Shown here piece after piece: positions 47,375 to 55,886 of a stretch of DNA of 64,000 nucleotides (position 1 is the stretch's first letter; each line of letters begins with the position of its first letter). The position numbers and the translations under genes were made by a program. The notes below the pieces were generated by a model. It worked only from the letters and a program-made list of their open reading frames with translations. It was not told the origin of the DNA and did no database searches. Source of the DNA: Colwellia psychrerythraea (lineage in GTDB: Bacteria; Pseudomonadota; Gammaproteobacteria; Enterobacterales; Alteromonadaceae); contig NZ_JQEC01000057.1 of the NCBI RefSeq assembly GCF_000764185.1, forward strand, positions 1 to 64,000. Reading direction: 5' to 3'.

Positions 47375-48979
47375 ATGGTTATTGAAATAGAATTAAAGTA
47401 TTCCTTGCTTAAAAGTCGTGAATTGGCAACATCGGAACAAATACAGGCTAAGGTTAGTCAGTTATTTTCTGAACATGAATTACTCTTTGTTCATCAAGAG
47501 CAGCAACTAAGTAATCACTATTTCGATACTGAAAACCTAGCGCTTCGTAAAAATAAAATTGCCTTACGTACCCGAGGAACTAAACGCTTAGGTGAAGATA
47601 AGCAGTTTGAACAAACTATAAAAACCTCAGGTTCTGTTATTGGTGGTTTGCACCAAAGACCAGAATACAATGTTGATATAGACGATGCGAAACCGATTTT
47701 AGACCTATTTTCAAAGAGCATTTGGCAAGCAGGTACAGATGTTAATCAATTACAACAACAAATAGTTGAACTTTTCACTACTAACTTTACTAGGCATACT
47801 TGGCTGGTTAGCTTAACTAATGCTCAAGTCGAGGTTGCCTTTGATTACGGCGAGATTGCTTGTCAAGCAAGTGCAAACAAACCGTGTATATATGAACTTG
47901 AGCTAGAGTTAGTTAGTGGTGATGCTCAAGCGTTATTTGAGCTGACTAAAATATTATTTAGCCAATTACCTTTGCGGCCAGGGCTGTTAACCAAAGCTGC
48001 TCGTGGTTATGCCTTATATCATCAGAGTATTTCATCAACTGAGCTCGTTGAGACTAAATGCGTTACTGAGACACCCGTTGAGCAGTTATCTCTTTCGATG
48101 ATAAATTTACCAACAGACAGTAATTTAAATTGTGCCTTTAACCATGGTATAGAGTTTTCTTTAACTCAGTTACAATATAGTGTTGATAGTTACGTTGAAA
48201 AGCCATCATTAAGTAAACTTAGTAAAATAAGCGAATTACTTGCGTTACTTCGACATGGTTTTTGGCTTTTTAGTGAGTTATTAACTGATGAGCAGAAAGC
48301 GCTTCGCAGTGAAATTAGTTATTTTATTCGGACCATACATTGGGTCGATAATGCTCATTATATTCAATTGCTAACCAGTAAACAAAGTTCATATCAAAAA
48401 GCAGCTTCGGTTAATCAAGAATTAATCATTAAGTTGCAACTGACTCAAAACCGTTACCCATCTGAGTCACAAGTTTTAGCATTATTGCACAGCGAGCGCT
48501 TTAATAATCTACTGTTAAGTTTACTCATTCTATTACTTGAAAGAAATAGAGCAAATACTAAAGAGTCACCAAGCGACCCTTCATTAGTTGATTTTGCTGT
48601 GCAGCAGTTAACTAATGGCACTCAAGTGTTGAATAATGAGTTGGTTAAACTGACGCAGCCCTTGGGCTGTTCATCTACCAAGCTATATTTAACTGCTCAT
48701 AGTTCATTAATTAGAGCCTTATTAACCACAAGTTGGTTTAGTGGCTTGTTTGCTGAATTAGAAAGCGAACAAGTTAAAAAGTTTAGTATGCCTTGGTTAG
48801 ACATTAAGCAAGGTATTAGTGAGCTACAATCGTTGAACTTATTACAAGAACAGCTAGTTCACTTGCCTACGCCAGAAATAAAATTATCAAACTGGTTAAC
48901 TAGTAAAAGTGAAAATTTAATTATCGCGCTAGATCAATCTAGTGCTAAAGCCTTAACAATGAAACCCTATTGGCCATAG
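47375..48979 (+). CDS. CYTH-CHAD protein (inorganic triphosphatase YgiF-like)
   Basis: 534 residues. The N-terminal CYTH domain (about 1-210) has the ExExK signature EIELK (residues 4-8) and the pattern NHYFDTENLALRKN, ALRTR, YELELELVSGDA; it probably hydrolyses inorganic triphosphate. The C-terminal part (about 270-520) is an all-helical CHAD-like region, quite diverged, which in the family binds polyphosphate. AGGA lies just before the ATG. The next gene starts six bases after this stop. Confidence 0.87.
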   Translation: MVIEIELKYSLLKSRELATSEQIQAKVSQLFSEHELLFVHQEQQLSNHYFDTENLALRKNKIALRTRGTKRLGEDKQFEQTIKTSGSVIGGLHQRPEYNVDIDDAKPILDLFSKSIWQAGTDVNQLQQQIVELFTTNFTRHTWLVSLTNAQVEVAFDYGEIACQASANKPCIYELELELVSGDAQALFELTKILFSQLPLRPGLLTKAARGYALYHQSISSTELVETKCVTETPVEQLSLSMINLPTDSNLNCAFNHGIEFSLTQLQYSVDSYVEKPSLSKLSKISELLALLRHGFWLFSELLTDEQKALRSEISYFIRTIHWVDNAHYIQLLTSKQSSYQKAASVNQELIIKLQLTQNRYPSESQVLALLHSERFNNLLLSLLILLLERNRANTKESPSDPSLVDFAVQQLTNGTQVLNNELVKLTQPLGCSSTKLYLTAHSSLIRALLTTSWFSGLFAELESEQVKKFSMPWLDIKQGISELQSLNLLQEQLVHLPTPEIKLSNWLTSKSENLIIALDQSSAKALTMKPYWP

Positions 48980-48984
48980 ATATC

Positions 48985-49896
48985 ATGATAAAAAATAAGA
49001 GATTAACTTCGATTTCACTAAGTTTATTTATCTTACTGTTGTTCAATAAAGCTTTAATGGCAAACACCTATGATTTAGGGGATGTGAATAAGCGGCTGAT
49101 AGGTGAGCCTAAAATGCACACAGTAGTTAAGGGTGACTATTTTCAGCAATTAGCAGAGCAATATAATGTTGGTTTTTTGGCTTTGCTAGCAGCTAATCCA
49201 AAGCACGATCCTTTTTTACTTAAGATAGGTTCACAGCTTGTTATTCCTAACGAAATGTTGCTGCCTTTTATTACGCGTAAAGGCATAGTGATCAACTTGC
49301 CGGAATTACGTTTATACTACTTTTTGCCGAAAGAGAATAAGGTACATGTTTTCCCTGTAGGTATTGGCAGGCAGGGTTTATCGACACCTTTAACTAGTAC
49401 TACTATTGGTGAAAAAAGAAAGGATCCTATTTGGCGGCCGACAAAAGAAATGCAGGATAGACACTTTGCCCAGTATGGTAAATACCTGGCTAAAGAAGTC
49501 CCTGCTGGTCCTAATAACCCCTTTGGTAAATATGCTTTACGTTTAGGTACCAGTGAATACTTAATTCATGGCTCGAATAAACGGTTTGGTATAGGCATGC
49601 GTGCTAGCTCTGGCTGCATTAGAATGTATGATGATGACATTAAATGGCTCTTTGATAATGTCCCTCTAGAAACTAAAGTAAGAGTGATCAACCAACCCGT
49701 AAAAATGTCTTATGAAAATGGCGAGAAACAATTAATAGAAATACATCAACCGTTAAGCGAGCTTGAGGTAAGTAAAGGTAATGTAATCTTAACCCAAGCT
49801 ATGCAGCGATTTGTTGGCACTAAGCGTGAATACTGGCAGCAACTCTTACCAGTTATTGAGAAACCCCATGGTTTAGTCGTTGAACTGATTAAATAA
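48985..49896 (+). CDS. L,D-transpeptidase with LysM domain (YkuD family)
   Basis: 303 residues, periplasmic. Signal peptide 1-26 (LMA); LysM-like domain about 44-92 (HTVVKGDYFQQLAEQYNV); YkuD catalytic domain about 98-235 with His195 (YLIHGSNKRF) and the nucleophile Cys211 in SSGCIRMYDDD. Such enzymes (ErfK/YbiS type) make 3-3 peptidoglycan links or attach Lpp to the wall; an Lpp-like gene lies nearby. ATG at 48985 preferred to a TTG at 48970 that overlaps the CYTH gene. Probably co-transcribed with it. Confidence 0.9.
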   Translation: MIKNKRLTSISLSLFILLLFNKALMANTYDLGDVNKRLIGEPKMHTVVKGDYFQQLAEQYNVGFLALLAANPKHDPFLLKIGSQLVIPNEMLLPFITRKGIVINLPELRLYYFLPKENKVHVFPVGIGRQGLSTPLTSTTIGEKRKDPIWRPTKEMQDRHFAQYGKYLAKEVPAGPNNPFGKYALRLGTSEYLIHGSNKRFGIGMRASSGCIRMYDDDIKWLFDNVPLETKVRVINQPVKMSYENGEKQLIEIHQPLSELEVSKGNVILTQAMQRFVGTKREYWQQLLPVIEKPHGLVVELIK

Positions 49897-50230
49897 CGTT
49901 GAAGTTAAGCTCTGGATAAGCAATAAAAGCCGGGTAAACAGGGCTCTGGATAAGAAGCACTTGCCCAATGTCCCCCTTTATCCAATTCTCAGCGTTAAAA
50001 CGTCGATAAATAACCCGTTATTCATAAATGTTTTGCCTTGATAATTGAATAAATTGAAACACTGATAGAGCATATATCTACTTAACCCTGCAAGTTTTGT
50101 TCTTAACAACCGTAAGTTGTTGTTTTTACTTAAACACAAAATACTCATTATCTAGATTTCAGGTTAGATAATAAAAAAGCACCGACAGGTGCTTTTTTAT
50201 TATTATTGCTAACTAAACTGGTAATAAATA
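49897..50230. other. Intergenic region with a repeated GCTCTGGATAAG motif
   Basis: 334 bases without a gene. GCTCTGGATAAG occurs twice (49909-49920 and 49943-49954). A complementary TTATCCA and AGCGTT stand at about 49979-49995 opposite AACGTT at 49894, so the block may fold into one large hairpin. The same core is seen near 25660. The Lpp terminator is at the far end. Confidence 0.45.
50173..50198 (-). terminator. Terminator of the Lpp-like gene
   Basis: AAAAAAGCACC / GGTGCTTTTTT, 11-bp stem with a 4-nt loop, about 35 bases past the lpp stop; U-tract on the minus strand and also on the plus strand. Confidence 0.85.
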
Positions 50231-50488
50231 TTATTTTTTATAAGAAGCTACAACGTTATCAATACGTTCGTTAGCTGCCTTAGCATCGCTAGCTGCTTGC
50301 TCTGCCGCTGATTTTGCTGCTTGTACATCTGCTGCGCTAGCCTGTTGTTGTGCTTCTAAATCAGCAACTTGGGCTGACAAAGCATCAACTTTATTTGTTA
50401 AAGAGGTAATATTAGCATCAAGTGCATCAGTATTTGCACAAGCTGTTAGTGTTAAGGCTAAAGAAATTGCGGTAATTTTTTTTAACAT
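50231..50488 (-). CDS. lpp: Lpp-like murein lipoprotein
   Basis: 85 residues. A lipoprotein signal (LALTLTAC, Cys17) leads into a continuous heptad coiled coil (LDANITSLTNKVDALSAQVADL and on) with Ala-rich repeats, and ends SYKK, where a C-terminal Lys could be joined to peptidoglycan by an L,D-transpeptidase. Members of this group form the trimeric outer-membrane to wall tether. ATG at 50488 chosen because the signal peptide starts there; upstream in-frame residues are the untranslated leader. Confidence 0.85.
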   Translation of the reverse strand: MLKKITAISLALTLTACANTDALDANITSLTNKVDALSAQVADLEAQQQASAADVQAAKSAAEQAASDAKAANERIDNVVASYKK

Positions 50489-50530
50489 AATGATATCCCA
50501 AGTGAAGTTATTATTTATTCCATTCATTGC

Positions 50531-50558
50531 AGTATGGCACAAAAGAAAACTTTAACAA
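50531..50558 (-). promoter_or_regulatory. Candidate promoter of the Lpp-like gene
   Basis: On the minus strand TTGTTA (-35) and CATACT (-10), 16 bases apart, with TGTGC before the -10; about 45 bases upstream of the start codon. Confidence 0.42.
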
Positions 50559-50601
50559 AGCAGTTACATATTGATATTAAATCTTGTATTTATTGTGGAA
50601 A

Positions 50602-50943
50602 TCAAGATTCAATTTCATCGTGACTAGCAGAGTTTATATGGGCGATTAAATCATCCATTAATTTTTTCTTAATTTCTAATTGATCTTCCGCGGCTAATTG
50701 ATATTTTTTAGCGAGAATTTGATAATCGCTGGGCGCCAAGCTTACAGTTAAGCGAGGTCTTTTTGGTCTTTTGTTAATCGGTAACCCTAAAATATCACGG
50801 ATTTGATCTGAGGGGCTTAAGCCAGCATCAAGGGCTTGCTTACGGATTGATAATTGAATTTTTTCATCCATATCAAAAGCTACTTGCACAGCTTTTATTG
50901 CTTTAACTGATGATTGCCATTTCTCGGGGATTTTTCGCGCCAT
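50602..50943 (-). CDS. Small basic protein, ribbon-helix-helix-like
   Basis: 113 residues. Two stretches look like ribbon-helix-helix strands and helices: about 17-45 (EKIQLSIRKQALDAGLSPSDQI) and about 55-75 (RPRLTVSLAPSDYQILAKKY). Such proteins often bind palindromic operators. Start at 50943 because GGAAGG stands before it; the frame stays open upstream into yjfK. It lies 61 bases after yjfK at the end of the stress cluster, so it could be its regulator; this is inference. Family not certain. Confidence 0.6.
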   Translation of the reverse strand: MARKIPEKWQSSVKAIKAVQVAFDMDEKIQLSIRKQALDAGLSPSDQIRDILGLPINKRPKRPRLTVSLAPSDYQILAKKYQLAAEDQLEIKKKLMDDLIAHINSASHDEIES

Positions 50944-51004
50944 CTTACCTTCCAAATAACTTTCCGAATGAGTAATTTTTGAATTGTTAGTGAATGATTT
51001 TTGC

Positions 51005-51646
51005 TTAACTTCCTGGGTACATATCAATTATATCACTAAGCGGCCTAAATAAAGTTAAACACACTTCAGTATCACCGTCTTGCCAGACCTCAACATCAAT
51101 ACCTTTGCTCTGATCTTCATTATAGAGGCTATATAATTCGAATTGCTCGCCGCTATCTTTGCCTTCGTAAGCTGATAGGGTTTCACTGCGATGATCTTTA
51201 CGGTGAAAAAAACCTACTTTAGCAAAAACACTTTGCTGATATTGTTCGCTACTCCACATCGCGGTGATGTCACTATCAGATTTTTTATCTAAAAAAGCTT
51301 CGCCTGGTTCATCAAATACTTCAGCAAACTTATCTAAATCAAATAGTTTTTCTACATCTTCGTGTTGAATTTTTAATGATATTTTTAACTCGGTAATATC
51401 ATCAACTTCAAGTGATAAAAATATCTCTAAGCTATTAGTGCCAAGTAAAGCCCATTCAGTTTGTACTTTATTTTCAAACTCATAACTATTAACGGCTTTT
51501 ACTTGAAATTCTTGACCACGCAATGATTCAGGTAAGGCAAAACTATCAGTTAGTACAATAATATCACCAACGAGTAATTGATTAACCTTGGATAATTTCC
51601 TTGGTTCGTTCGATGATTTACTAAATATCTTTTTAAAAAAATTCAT
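51005..51646 (-). CDS. YjfK-like DUF2491 protein
   Basis: 213-residue soluble protein of the DUF2491 family (E. coli YjfK). Visible features are the N-terminal MNFFKKIF, LLVGDIIVL, QEFQVKAVNSYEF, and late EVCLTLFRPLSDI. Function not established. In E. coli the gene follows yjfI and the PspA-like yjfJ in the same order as here, and the family is tied to envelope or Ter-type stress clusters. A terminator separates it from the PspA-like gene. Confidence 0.85.
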   Translation of the reverse strand: MNFFKKIFSKSSNEPRKLSKVNQLLVGDIIVLTDSFALPESLRGQEFQVKAVNSYEFENKVQTEWALLGTNSLEIFLSLEVDDITELKISLKIQHEDVEKLFDLDKFAEVFDEPGEAFLDKKSDSDITAMWSSEQYQQSVFAKVGFFHRKDHRSETLSAYEGKDSGEQFELYSLYNEDQSKGIDVEVWQDGDTEVCLTLFRPLSDIIDMYPGS

Positions 51647-51743
51647 AGGATTACCTGAATTGAGCGGAGACTCGCTTAGTGGAGTCGAAATAAAAGCTTA
51701 CTAAGCCGAGCAGATGTAAGGCATATATAATATGAAGCCAAAA

Positions 51744-51770
51744 AAGCCAGTTAACAAAATTAACTGGCTT
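51744..51770 (-). terminator. Terminator after the PspA-like gene
   Basis: AAGCCAGTTAA / TTAACTGGCTT, perfect 11-bp stem with a 5-nt loop, then TTTT on the minus strand, nine bases past the stop codon. It may cut expression of the downstream DUF2491 gene. Confidence 0.78.
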
Positions 51771-51778
51771 AGTTTAGC

Positions 51779-52468
51779 TTACTTCTGTTTAGCTTTTAAA
51801 CGTTCTAAAACTGAAGTAGCACTGCTATCTGGTGAACCGATACCCGCTGCTTTTAATTGTGCTTGCAGTGATGTATCAGAGTCTTCAGACTCTAGCAATT
51901 CAGCAGCTTTCATTTTATCATCAAACTTTTGTTGTTTGGCTTTGATTCGTTCTAATGAATCTTTTGCACTCAACAACTTAGAGTTGCTTGATGAGAAATT
52001 ATCAGTAATTGCTGATGTTGCTTTTTGTACACTTTCAGTGGTTTTAACCATAGAAAGCTGACGTTTATGCTCTGCAACTTGGCGTTCACTTTTCTTCACT
52101 AACTCTTTCAAGCGATCAGCACTGCCACTAAAACTATCGTGAGCTTGTTGTTGATCAGCTAAACTGCTTTCTAAGTTAGCAATTTTTTCGGCTACTGCTA
52201 CTGCTAAAGTCTCATCACCTTTATTAAGCGCTTGCATTGCATAGCCCTCATGCTCTGAAACTTCACGGCTTAAACGGTCTACTTCACGTTTTGCTGACAT
52301 TTGCTCAGCCATCACACCCGTTAAGTCACGTTTGGCTTTGGTTAAATGATTTTCTGCATCACGAATTTCTTGCTCAAAAATACGAGTTGCATTGGCATCG
52401 ATAATTGCTTCACCAGCTTCTGATGCACCGCCGCGAATTGCGGTCATGATTTTTTTAAATATACTCAT
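51779..52468 (-). CDS. PspA/IM30-family protein (YjfJ-like)
   Basis: 229-residue membrane-remodelling stress protein. It begins with the membrane-binding helix (SIFKKIMTAIRGGASEAGEAII) and continues as a long helical hairpin and coiled coil (EIRDAENHLTKAKRDL, EKIANLESSLADQQQA), the ESCRT-III-like PspA fold, which polymerises at stressed inner membranes. The short Ser-rich tail differs from classical PspA. Follows the DUF2170 gene by 60 bases, as in E. coli yjfIJ. Confidence 0.9.
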   Translation of the reverse strand: MSIFKKIMTAIRGGASEAGEAIIDANATRIFEQEIRDAENHLTKAKRDLTGVMAEQMSAKREVDRLSREVSEHEGYAMQALNKGDETLAVAVAEKIANLESSLADQQQAHDSFSGSADRLKELVKKSERQVAEHKRQLSMVKTTESVQKATSAITDNFSSSNSKLLSAKDSLERIKAKQQKFDDKMKAAELLESEDSDTSLQAQLKAAGIGSPDSSATSVLERLKAKQK

Positions 52469-52528
52469 TATTTACTCCACTCATTCCCAATTAGGGGATA
52501 ATTAAAGGTGACTCTTAATAGTTTTAAA

Positions 52529-52942
52529 CTAAAGTAAGTATTCACTCATATCATCAATAACTTCTACAGCATTATTACTTAATACTGCTAATTCATGCTC
52601 GACATCATCAAAACTAGAACTGATAGATAGAGCGCCAAACACCACATACTTATCACCAATTTTTGAAAATGATGATAATGGCATAGGGATGTTCATTTCT
52701 AACATGCTCTCATGCATAGCATTAACACATTCGGGTTTAACTTCCTCGCTGCCCCACAAGTAACTGATGCAAAGAATTTGATCTTCGGTTACTGAAACAA
52801 AAACTGGTAACTCTTCACGCCCTAAAATGCTTATTTGCAAGACGTCAACTTCGCCAGATATTGGTTGGCAATCAAAGCTCATTCCTGTGTCTGAATTATC
52901 TGCCAAGCTGTTTAAGTGATCGGCTATAGTATGAATATTCAT
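52529..52942 (-). CDS. YjfI-like DUF2170 protein
   Basis: 137 residues, soluble. It matches the DUF2170 family (E. coli YjfI): SLADNSDTGMSFDCQPI, the strand VLQISILGREELPVFVS, and a C-terminal helix HELAVLSNNAVEVI. Function unknown; always near a PspA-like gene. Start at 52942 because AGGAAGGATAGG lies just upstream; an ATG at 52987 inside the palindrome is an unlikely start. First gene of the yjfIJ unit. Confidence 0.85.
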   Translation of the reverse strand: MNIHTIADHLNSLADNSDTGMSFDCQPISGEVDVLQISILGREELPVFVSVTEDQILCISYLWGSEEVKPECVNAMHESMLEMNIPMPLSSFSKIGDKYVVFGALSISSSFDDVEHELAVLSNNAVEVIDDMSEYLL

Positions 52943-52982
52943 GTATTTCCTATCCTTCCTTTCTTTAATGAAAAAGTTAGAT

Positions 52983-52995
52983 GACATATTATGTC
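52983..52995. promoter_or_regulatory. Palindrome copy 1, GACATATTATGTC
   Basis: Perfect 6-1-6 inverted repeat about 40 bases upstream of the yjfI-like start. On the minus strand it overlaps a possible -10 (CATAAT), so a bound protein would block the promoter. Confidence 0.6.
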
Positions 52996-53010
52996 GCCTG
53001 AGTTAAATTT

Positions 53011-53039
53011 AACACCTTGACATATTATGTCAAGGTGTT
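53011..53039. promoter_or_regulatory. Palindrome copy 2, extended 14-1-14 inverted repeat
   Basis: AACACCTTGACATA-T-TATGTCAAGGTGTT, perfect over 29 bases, with GACATATTATGTC at its centre (53019-53031), 36 bases from copy 1. It can also form a strong hairpin after the spermidine-synthase-like gene, so it could be terminator and operator at once. Confidence 0.65.
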
Positions 53040-53125
53040 TTTATAAACTAATTGTTACTGTTTAGTATTTCTCAGGTTTATTACTAAGTTTTAATACTAA
53101 TTAATAACCATTTGGGCATTAATGA

Positions 53126-54832
53126 TTAATTCAAGCCTTGTTGATCTTGCCAAGCCTTTTGATGTAATTGGTAAATGGTATGGCTACCCAATATATTAAT
53201 GCCGATTTCGGCTTTATTTTGATAGAAATCATTTGGGAAAATAAAAGCCGCCTTTAATATAGCTAAATTTAACCATTGATGCGCTACAGGCAAGTTAATT
53301 AGTTTGTTTAATCTTGTTAATGGGCTAGCGCCACTTTTAGAGGCTATGGTCCACCCCCACTCACCAAAGCTAGGCACATTATCGTGATACTGCTCTACAT
53401 GGGCAAACTTAGCTGCGGCTAACGTATTACCGATAGCAATGAAAGAATCTTTAGCGTGATATGGACTCGTTGATTGAATGGCTATCAACCCATCGCCCGC
53501 AAGTAATAATTTAAGTCGAGCGTAAAAGTTGACTGAATAGAGTTTATTCAGATCGGGATGGCTTGGATCGGGCAAATCAACAATAATGGCATCGAACACT
53601 TGTCGGTCTTTTAACAACTCGTTGATAGCTATAAAAGCATCGGCTGGAATAATAGTGACACGTTCATCCTGTAAGCTCTGTTTATTCAAATGTAATATTT
53701 GACTTGCTAAACGAGAGTTTACCAACCCTTTTGGCTGTTTAAATATATCAATAAGTTCGCTATCTAAGTCGATTAAAGTCACCCTTTTAGGGTTATATTT
53801 TAACACATCTCGTAGGGCTAAACCGTCACCACCACCAATAATTAATATATTGTCATGTCGTGCAGAGCCGGCCATTACAGGTGCAACGAGGTAATCATGA
53901 TAAATATGTTCGTCAATGGAAGAAAACTGTAAGCGTCCATTTAAGTAGAAATTGATGATATTGTCTTGCTCAAGTCCCATATGACGTTCGGTAAAGGTTA
54001 ATTGTTGGTAGCGAGTTTTGTCGGTGTGCACCACTTTATCAAGGTAGAGCAGGCTGTTCATTTGATTAAGCCATTGGTTGCCGAAATTAAACATCAAGAT
54101 AATCACTAAAACTAATAGACAGTGCAAACCAACAAATGTTTTTCGCCAATTTAGATGCTGCCAATAGCGTAGGATAAAAAAGGCACCAGCAATAAGATTT
54201 AAACTAGCTGTGAGTGCCGCGGCTTTACTGATATCAATACTCAGTAAAAAAATGACCCAGATAGCAGCACCAATACCAGCACCAACATAATCAGCGCCAT
54301 AAATAGTCCCTAAATTGTTAGCCAGGTGTTGCTGATGAATTTGCTCACGAATGCGCGCAATTAAAGGGATTTCCATACCAATAAAAAAACCGAGTATCAC
54401 GCCAAAAAAGTAGGGGCTATTAAAGGCAAGCCAACTTAGTTGTTGAAAAAGTCCACCTTGTGGCTTCATATCTGGCGGTAGCGATAACATGTTAGCAATC
54501 AGCTCCGGAAATATTTGCGTGATAGCAATTAAAGCGCCGATAATTAAAATGGCGCAACTACCAATCAAAGCAATTATGAGCTCAAGCCAAACAAAGCCGT
54601 TAAAAGCGCAGCGCACATTTCGGGCTGCAAAAGCGCCCAGTCCCATCGACACAATCATCAAACCAATCATGGTATAGATAGTACTTTCCATCACGCCTAA
54701 TACTCGACCTGCGTAATGAGATAACAAATATTCATATATAAGGCCACAGCCAGCGAGTACTGCCATGGTTAAAATGAGTAAGGTATCGTCGAGCAGATGA
54801 GACTTTTTCTGAAGTAAGGTGTTTTGAGACAT
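53126..54832 (-). CDS. Membrane-embedded spermidine synthase-like protein
   Basis: 568 residues. The first 240 hold about seven membrane helices (e.g. AGCGLIYEYLLSHYAG, IGMEIPLIARI). From about 275 comes a polyamine aminopropyltransferase domain: HDNILIIGGGDGLALRDVLKY, VTLIDLDSELID, AIIVDLPDPSHPDLNKLYS (catalytic Asp). Such proteins move an aminopropyl group from decarboxylated SAM to an amine, but the membrane part suggests a different acceptor. In clusters of this type it accompanies PspA-like and DUF350 genes. Upstream of the yjfI-like gene in the same direction. Confidence 0.88.
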   Translation of the reverse strand: MSQNTLLQKKSHLLDDTLLILTMAVLAGCGLIYEYLLSHYAGRVLGVMESTIYTMIGLMIVSMGLGAFAARNVRCAFNGFVWLELIIALIGSCAILIIGALIAITQIFPELIANMLSLPPDMKPQGGLFQQLSWLAFNSPYFFGVILGFFIGMEIPLIARIREQIHQQHLANNLGTIYGADYVGAGIGAAIWVIFLLSIDISKAAALTASLNLIAGAFFILRYWQHLNWRKTFVGLHCLLVLVIILMFNFGNQWLNQMNSLLYLDKVVHTDKTRYQQLTFTERHMGLEQDNIINFYLNGRLQFSSIDEHIYHDYLVAPVMAGSARHDNILIIGGGDGLALRDVLKYNPKRVTLIDLDSELIDIFKQPKGLVNSRLASQILHLNKQSLQDERVTIIPADAFIAINELLKDRQVFDAIIVDLPDPSHPDLNKLYSVNFYARLKLLLAGDGLIAIQSTSPYHAKDSFIAIGNTLAAAKFAHVEQYHDNVPSFGEWGWTIASKSGASPLTRLNKLINLPVAHQWLNLAILKAAFIFPNDFYQNKAEIGINILGSHTIYQLHQKAWQDQQGLN

Positions 54833-54942
54833 ATTCGCTTTAGTTTTAATAGGAGAGGCAGATTTATAGAAGTATTTATGGCTGTTTTAACAAGCGACCA
54901 CCAACGAATAATTAATCGTTGATGGTCTATTTGATTATTTAC

Positions 54943-55845
54943 TTATGCCATTAGCGCCGTTAAAATTAAGGCAATAGCAATACTGGTAGCCATCTCAATA
55001 CTGGCAACTCCGATATTATGTTGTTGATCAACTTCTTCAACCAAATTAATGCCCCAAAGTACAATTCGCTTAGCAATGGCAGTCAGCAGTGCGACCAATA
55101 AAGTCATAACTACGCCAATGACTAACCAACCAATTAAATTCACCACTAAGGTATCAGGGCTATAAACTAGAAAGTAGCTCGCGGCAGTTACGGCTAATGC
55201 GGTACTAATCACTTGACCACTATAACGAATGGCTAAGGCGAGTTGACCATTACTTAATGCCTCTTGTAAGCAGTCTTCTTGGTTATTTTTAGCGTATTGT
55301 TTTTCACGGATACGGGTGACAATAACTAGTACTGTTTGTGCGACAAAAAATCCGCTGGTTATAGCAATAAAAGTACTTAAATCTAAGCCATCTACCCAAA
55401 CTAGCACAGCTCGAATAACAAGGGCTGTCGCAATAGCGCCAGCAGCATCAATAATACCGATAGTAAGGTTTTTTTCGATTATGAGTGCATTTTTGTCTAA
55501 GCGTTGCAACGCCACTTTATCATGAATAATACGACCAATTTTTATCAATATTAAGCCATAACCACCGTATGCCAGCATTCCTATTGCTTCCATGGCATAA
55601 CTGCTTGCTGCTTCACCGGTAATAGCGCCGGTAAGTACGATGCCTAGCGCTAATATGCTACCTGCAACACTGATACCAAAGGCAAAGTTATCTTCTTTAG
55701 CTAATTCATCGGTACTGTTTACTTTGGCACTTAGCCCCGAAAGAAAGCGCATAGCTCCTAATAGTAAAATAGCTATGGAAACATCAATGGCTAAATAAAT
55801 AAGTAAGTCTTGATTAACACCAACGAGTTGGATCAATGAGTTCAT
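54943..55845 (-). CDS. DUF350 (YjfL-like) inner-membrane protein
   Basis: 300 residues with two DUF350 units, eight or so membrane helices in all. Each unit has the pattern of paired helices (AFGISVAGSILALGIVLTGA; LALAIRYSGQVISTALAVTAA). The family is thought to be membrane-channel-like, unproved. The E. coli relative YjfL is half this length, so this one is a tandem duplication. Located between the lipoprotein gene upstream and the aminopropyltransferase gene downstream, with 110 and 41 base gaps; one transcript is likely. Confidence 0.86.
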   Translation of the reverse strand: MNSLIQLVGVNQDLLIYLAIDVSIAILLLGAMRFLSGLSAKVNSTDELAKEDNFAFGISVAGSILALGIVLTGAITGEAASSYAMEAIGMLAYGGYGLILIKIGRIIHDKVALQRLDKNALIIEKNLTIGIIDAAGAIATALVIRAVLVWVDGLDLSTFIAITSGFFVAQTVLVIVTRIREKQYAKNNQEDCLQEALSNGQLALAIRYSGQVISTALAVTAASYFLVYSPDTLVVNLIGWLVIGVVMTLLVALLTAIAKRIVLWGINLVEEVDQQHNIGVASIEMATSIAIALILTALMA

Positions 55846-55886
55846 AATTTTGTTGTTCCTATCCTTAATTTTTCACGTTTTGTTCA

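Noticed and set aside
53011..53039. Copy 2 of the palindrome considered only as a terminator
   Set aside because: The better T-run is on the plus strand, where no gene ends, and the core recurs at two other promoters, so an operator explains it at least as well.
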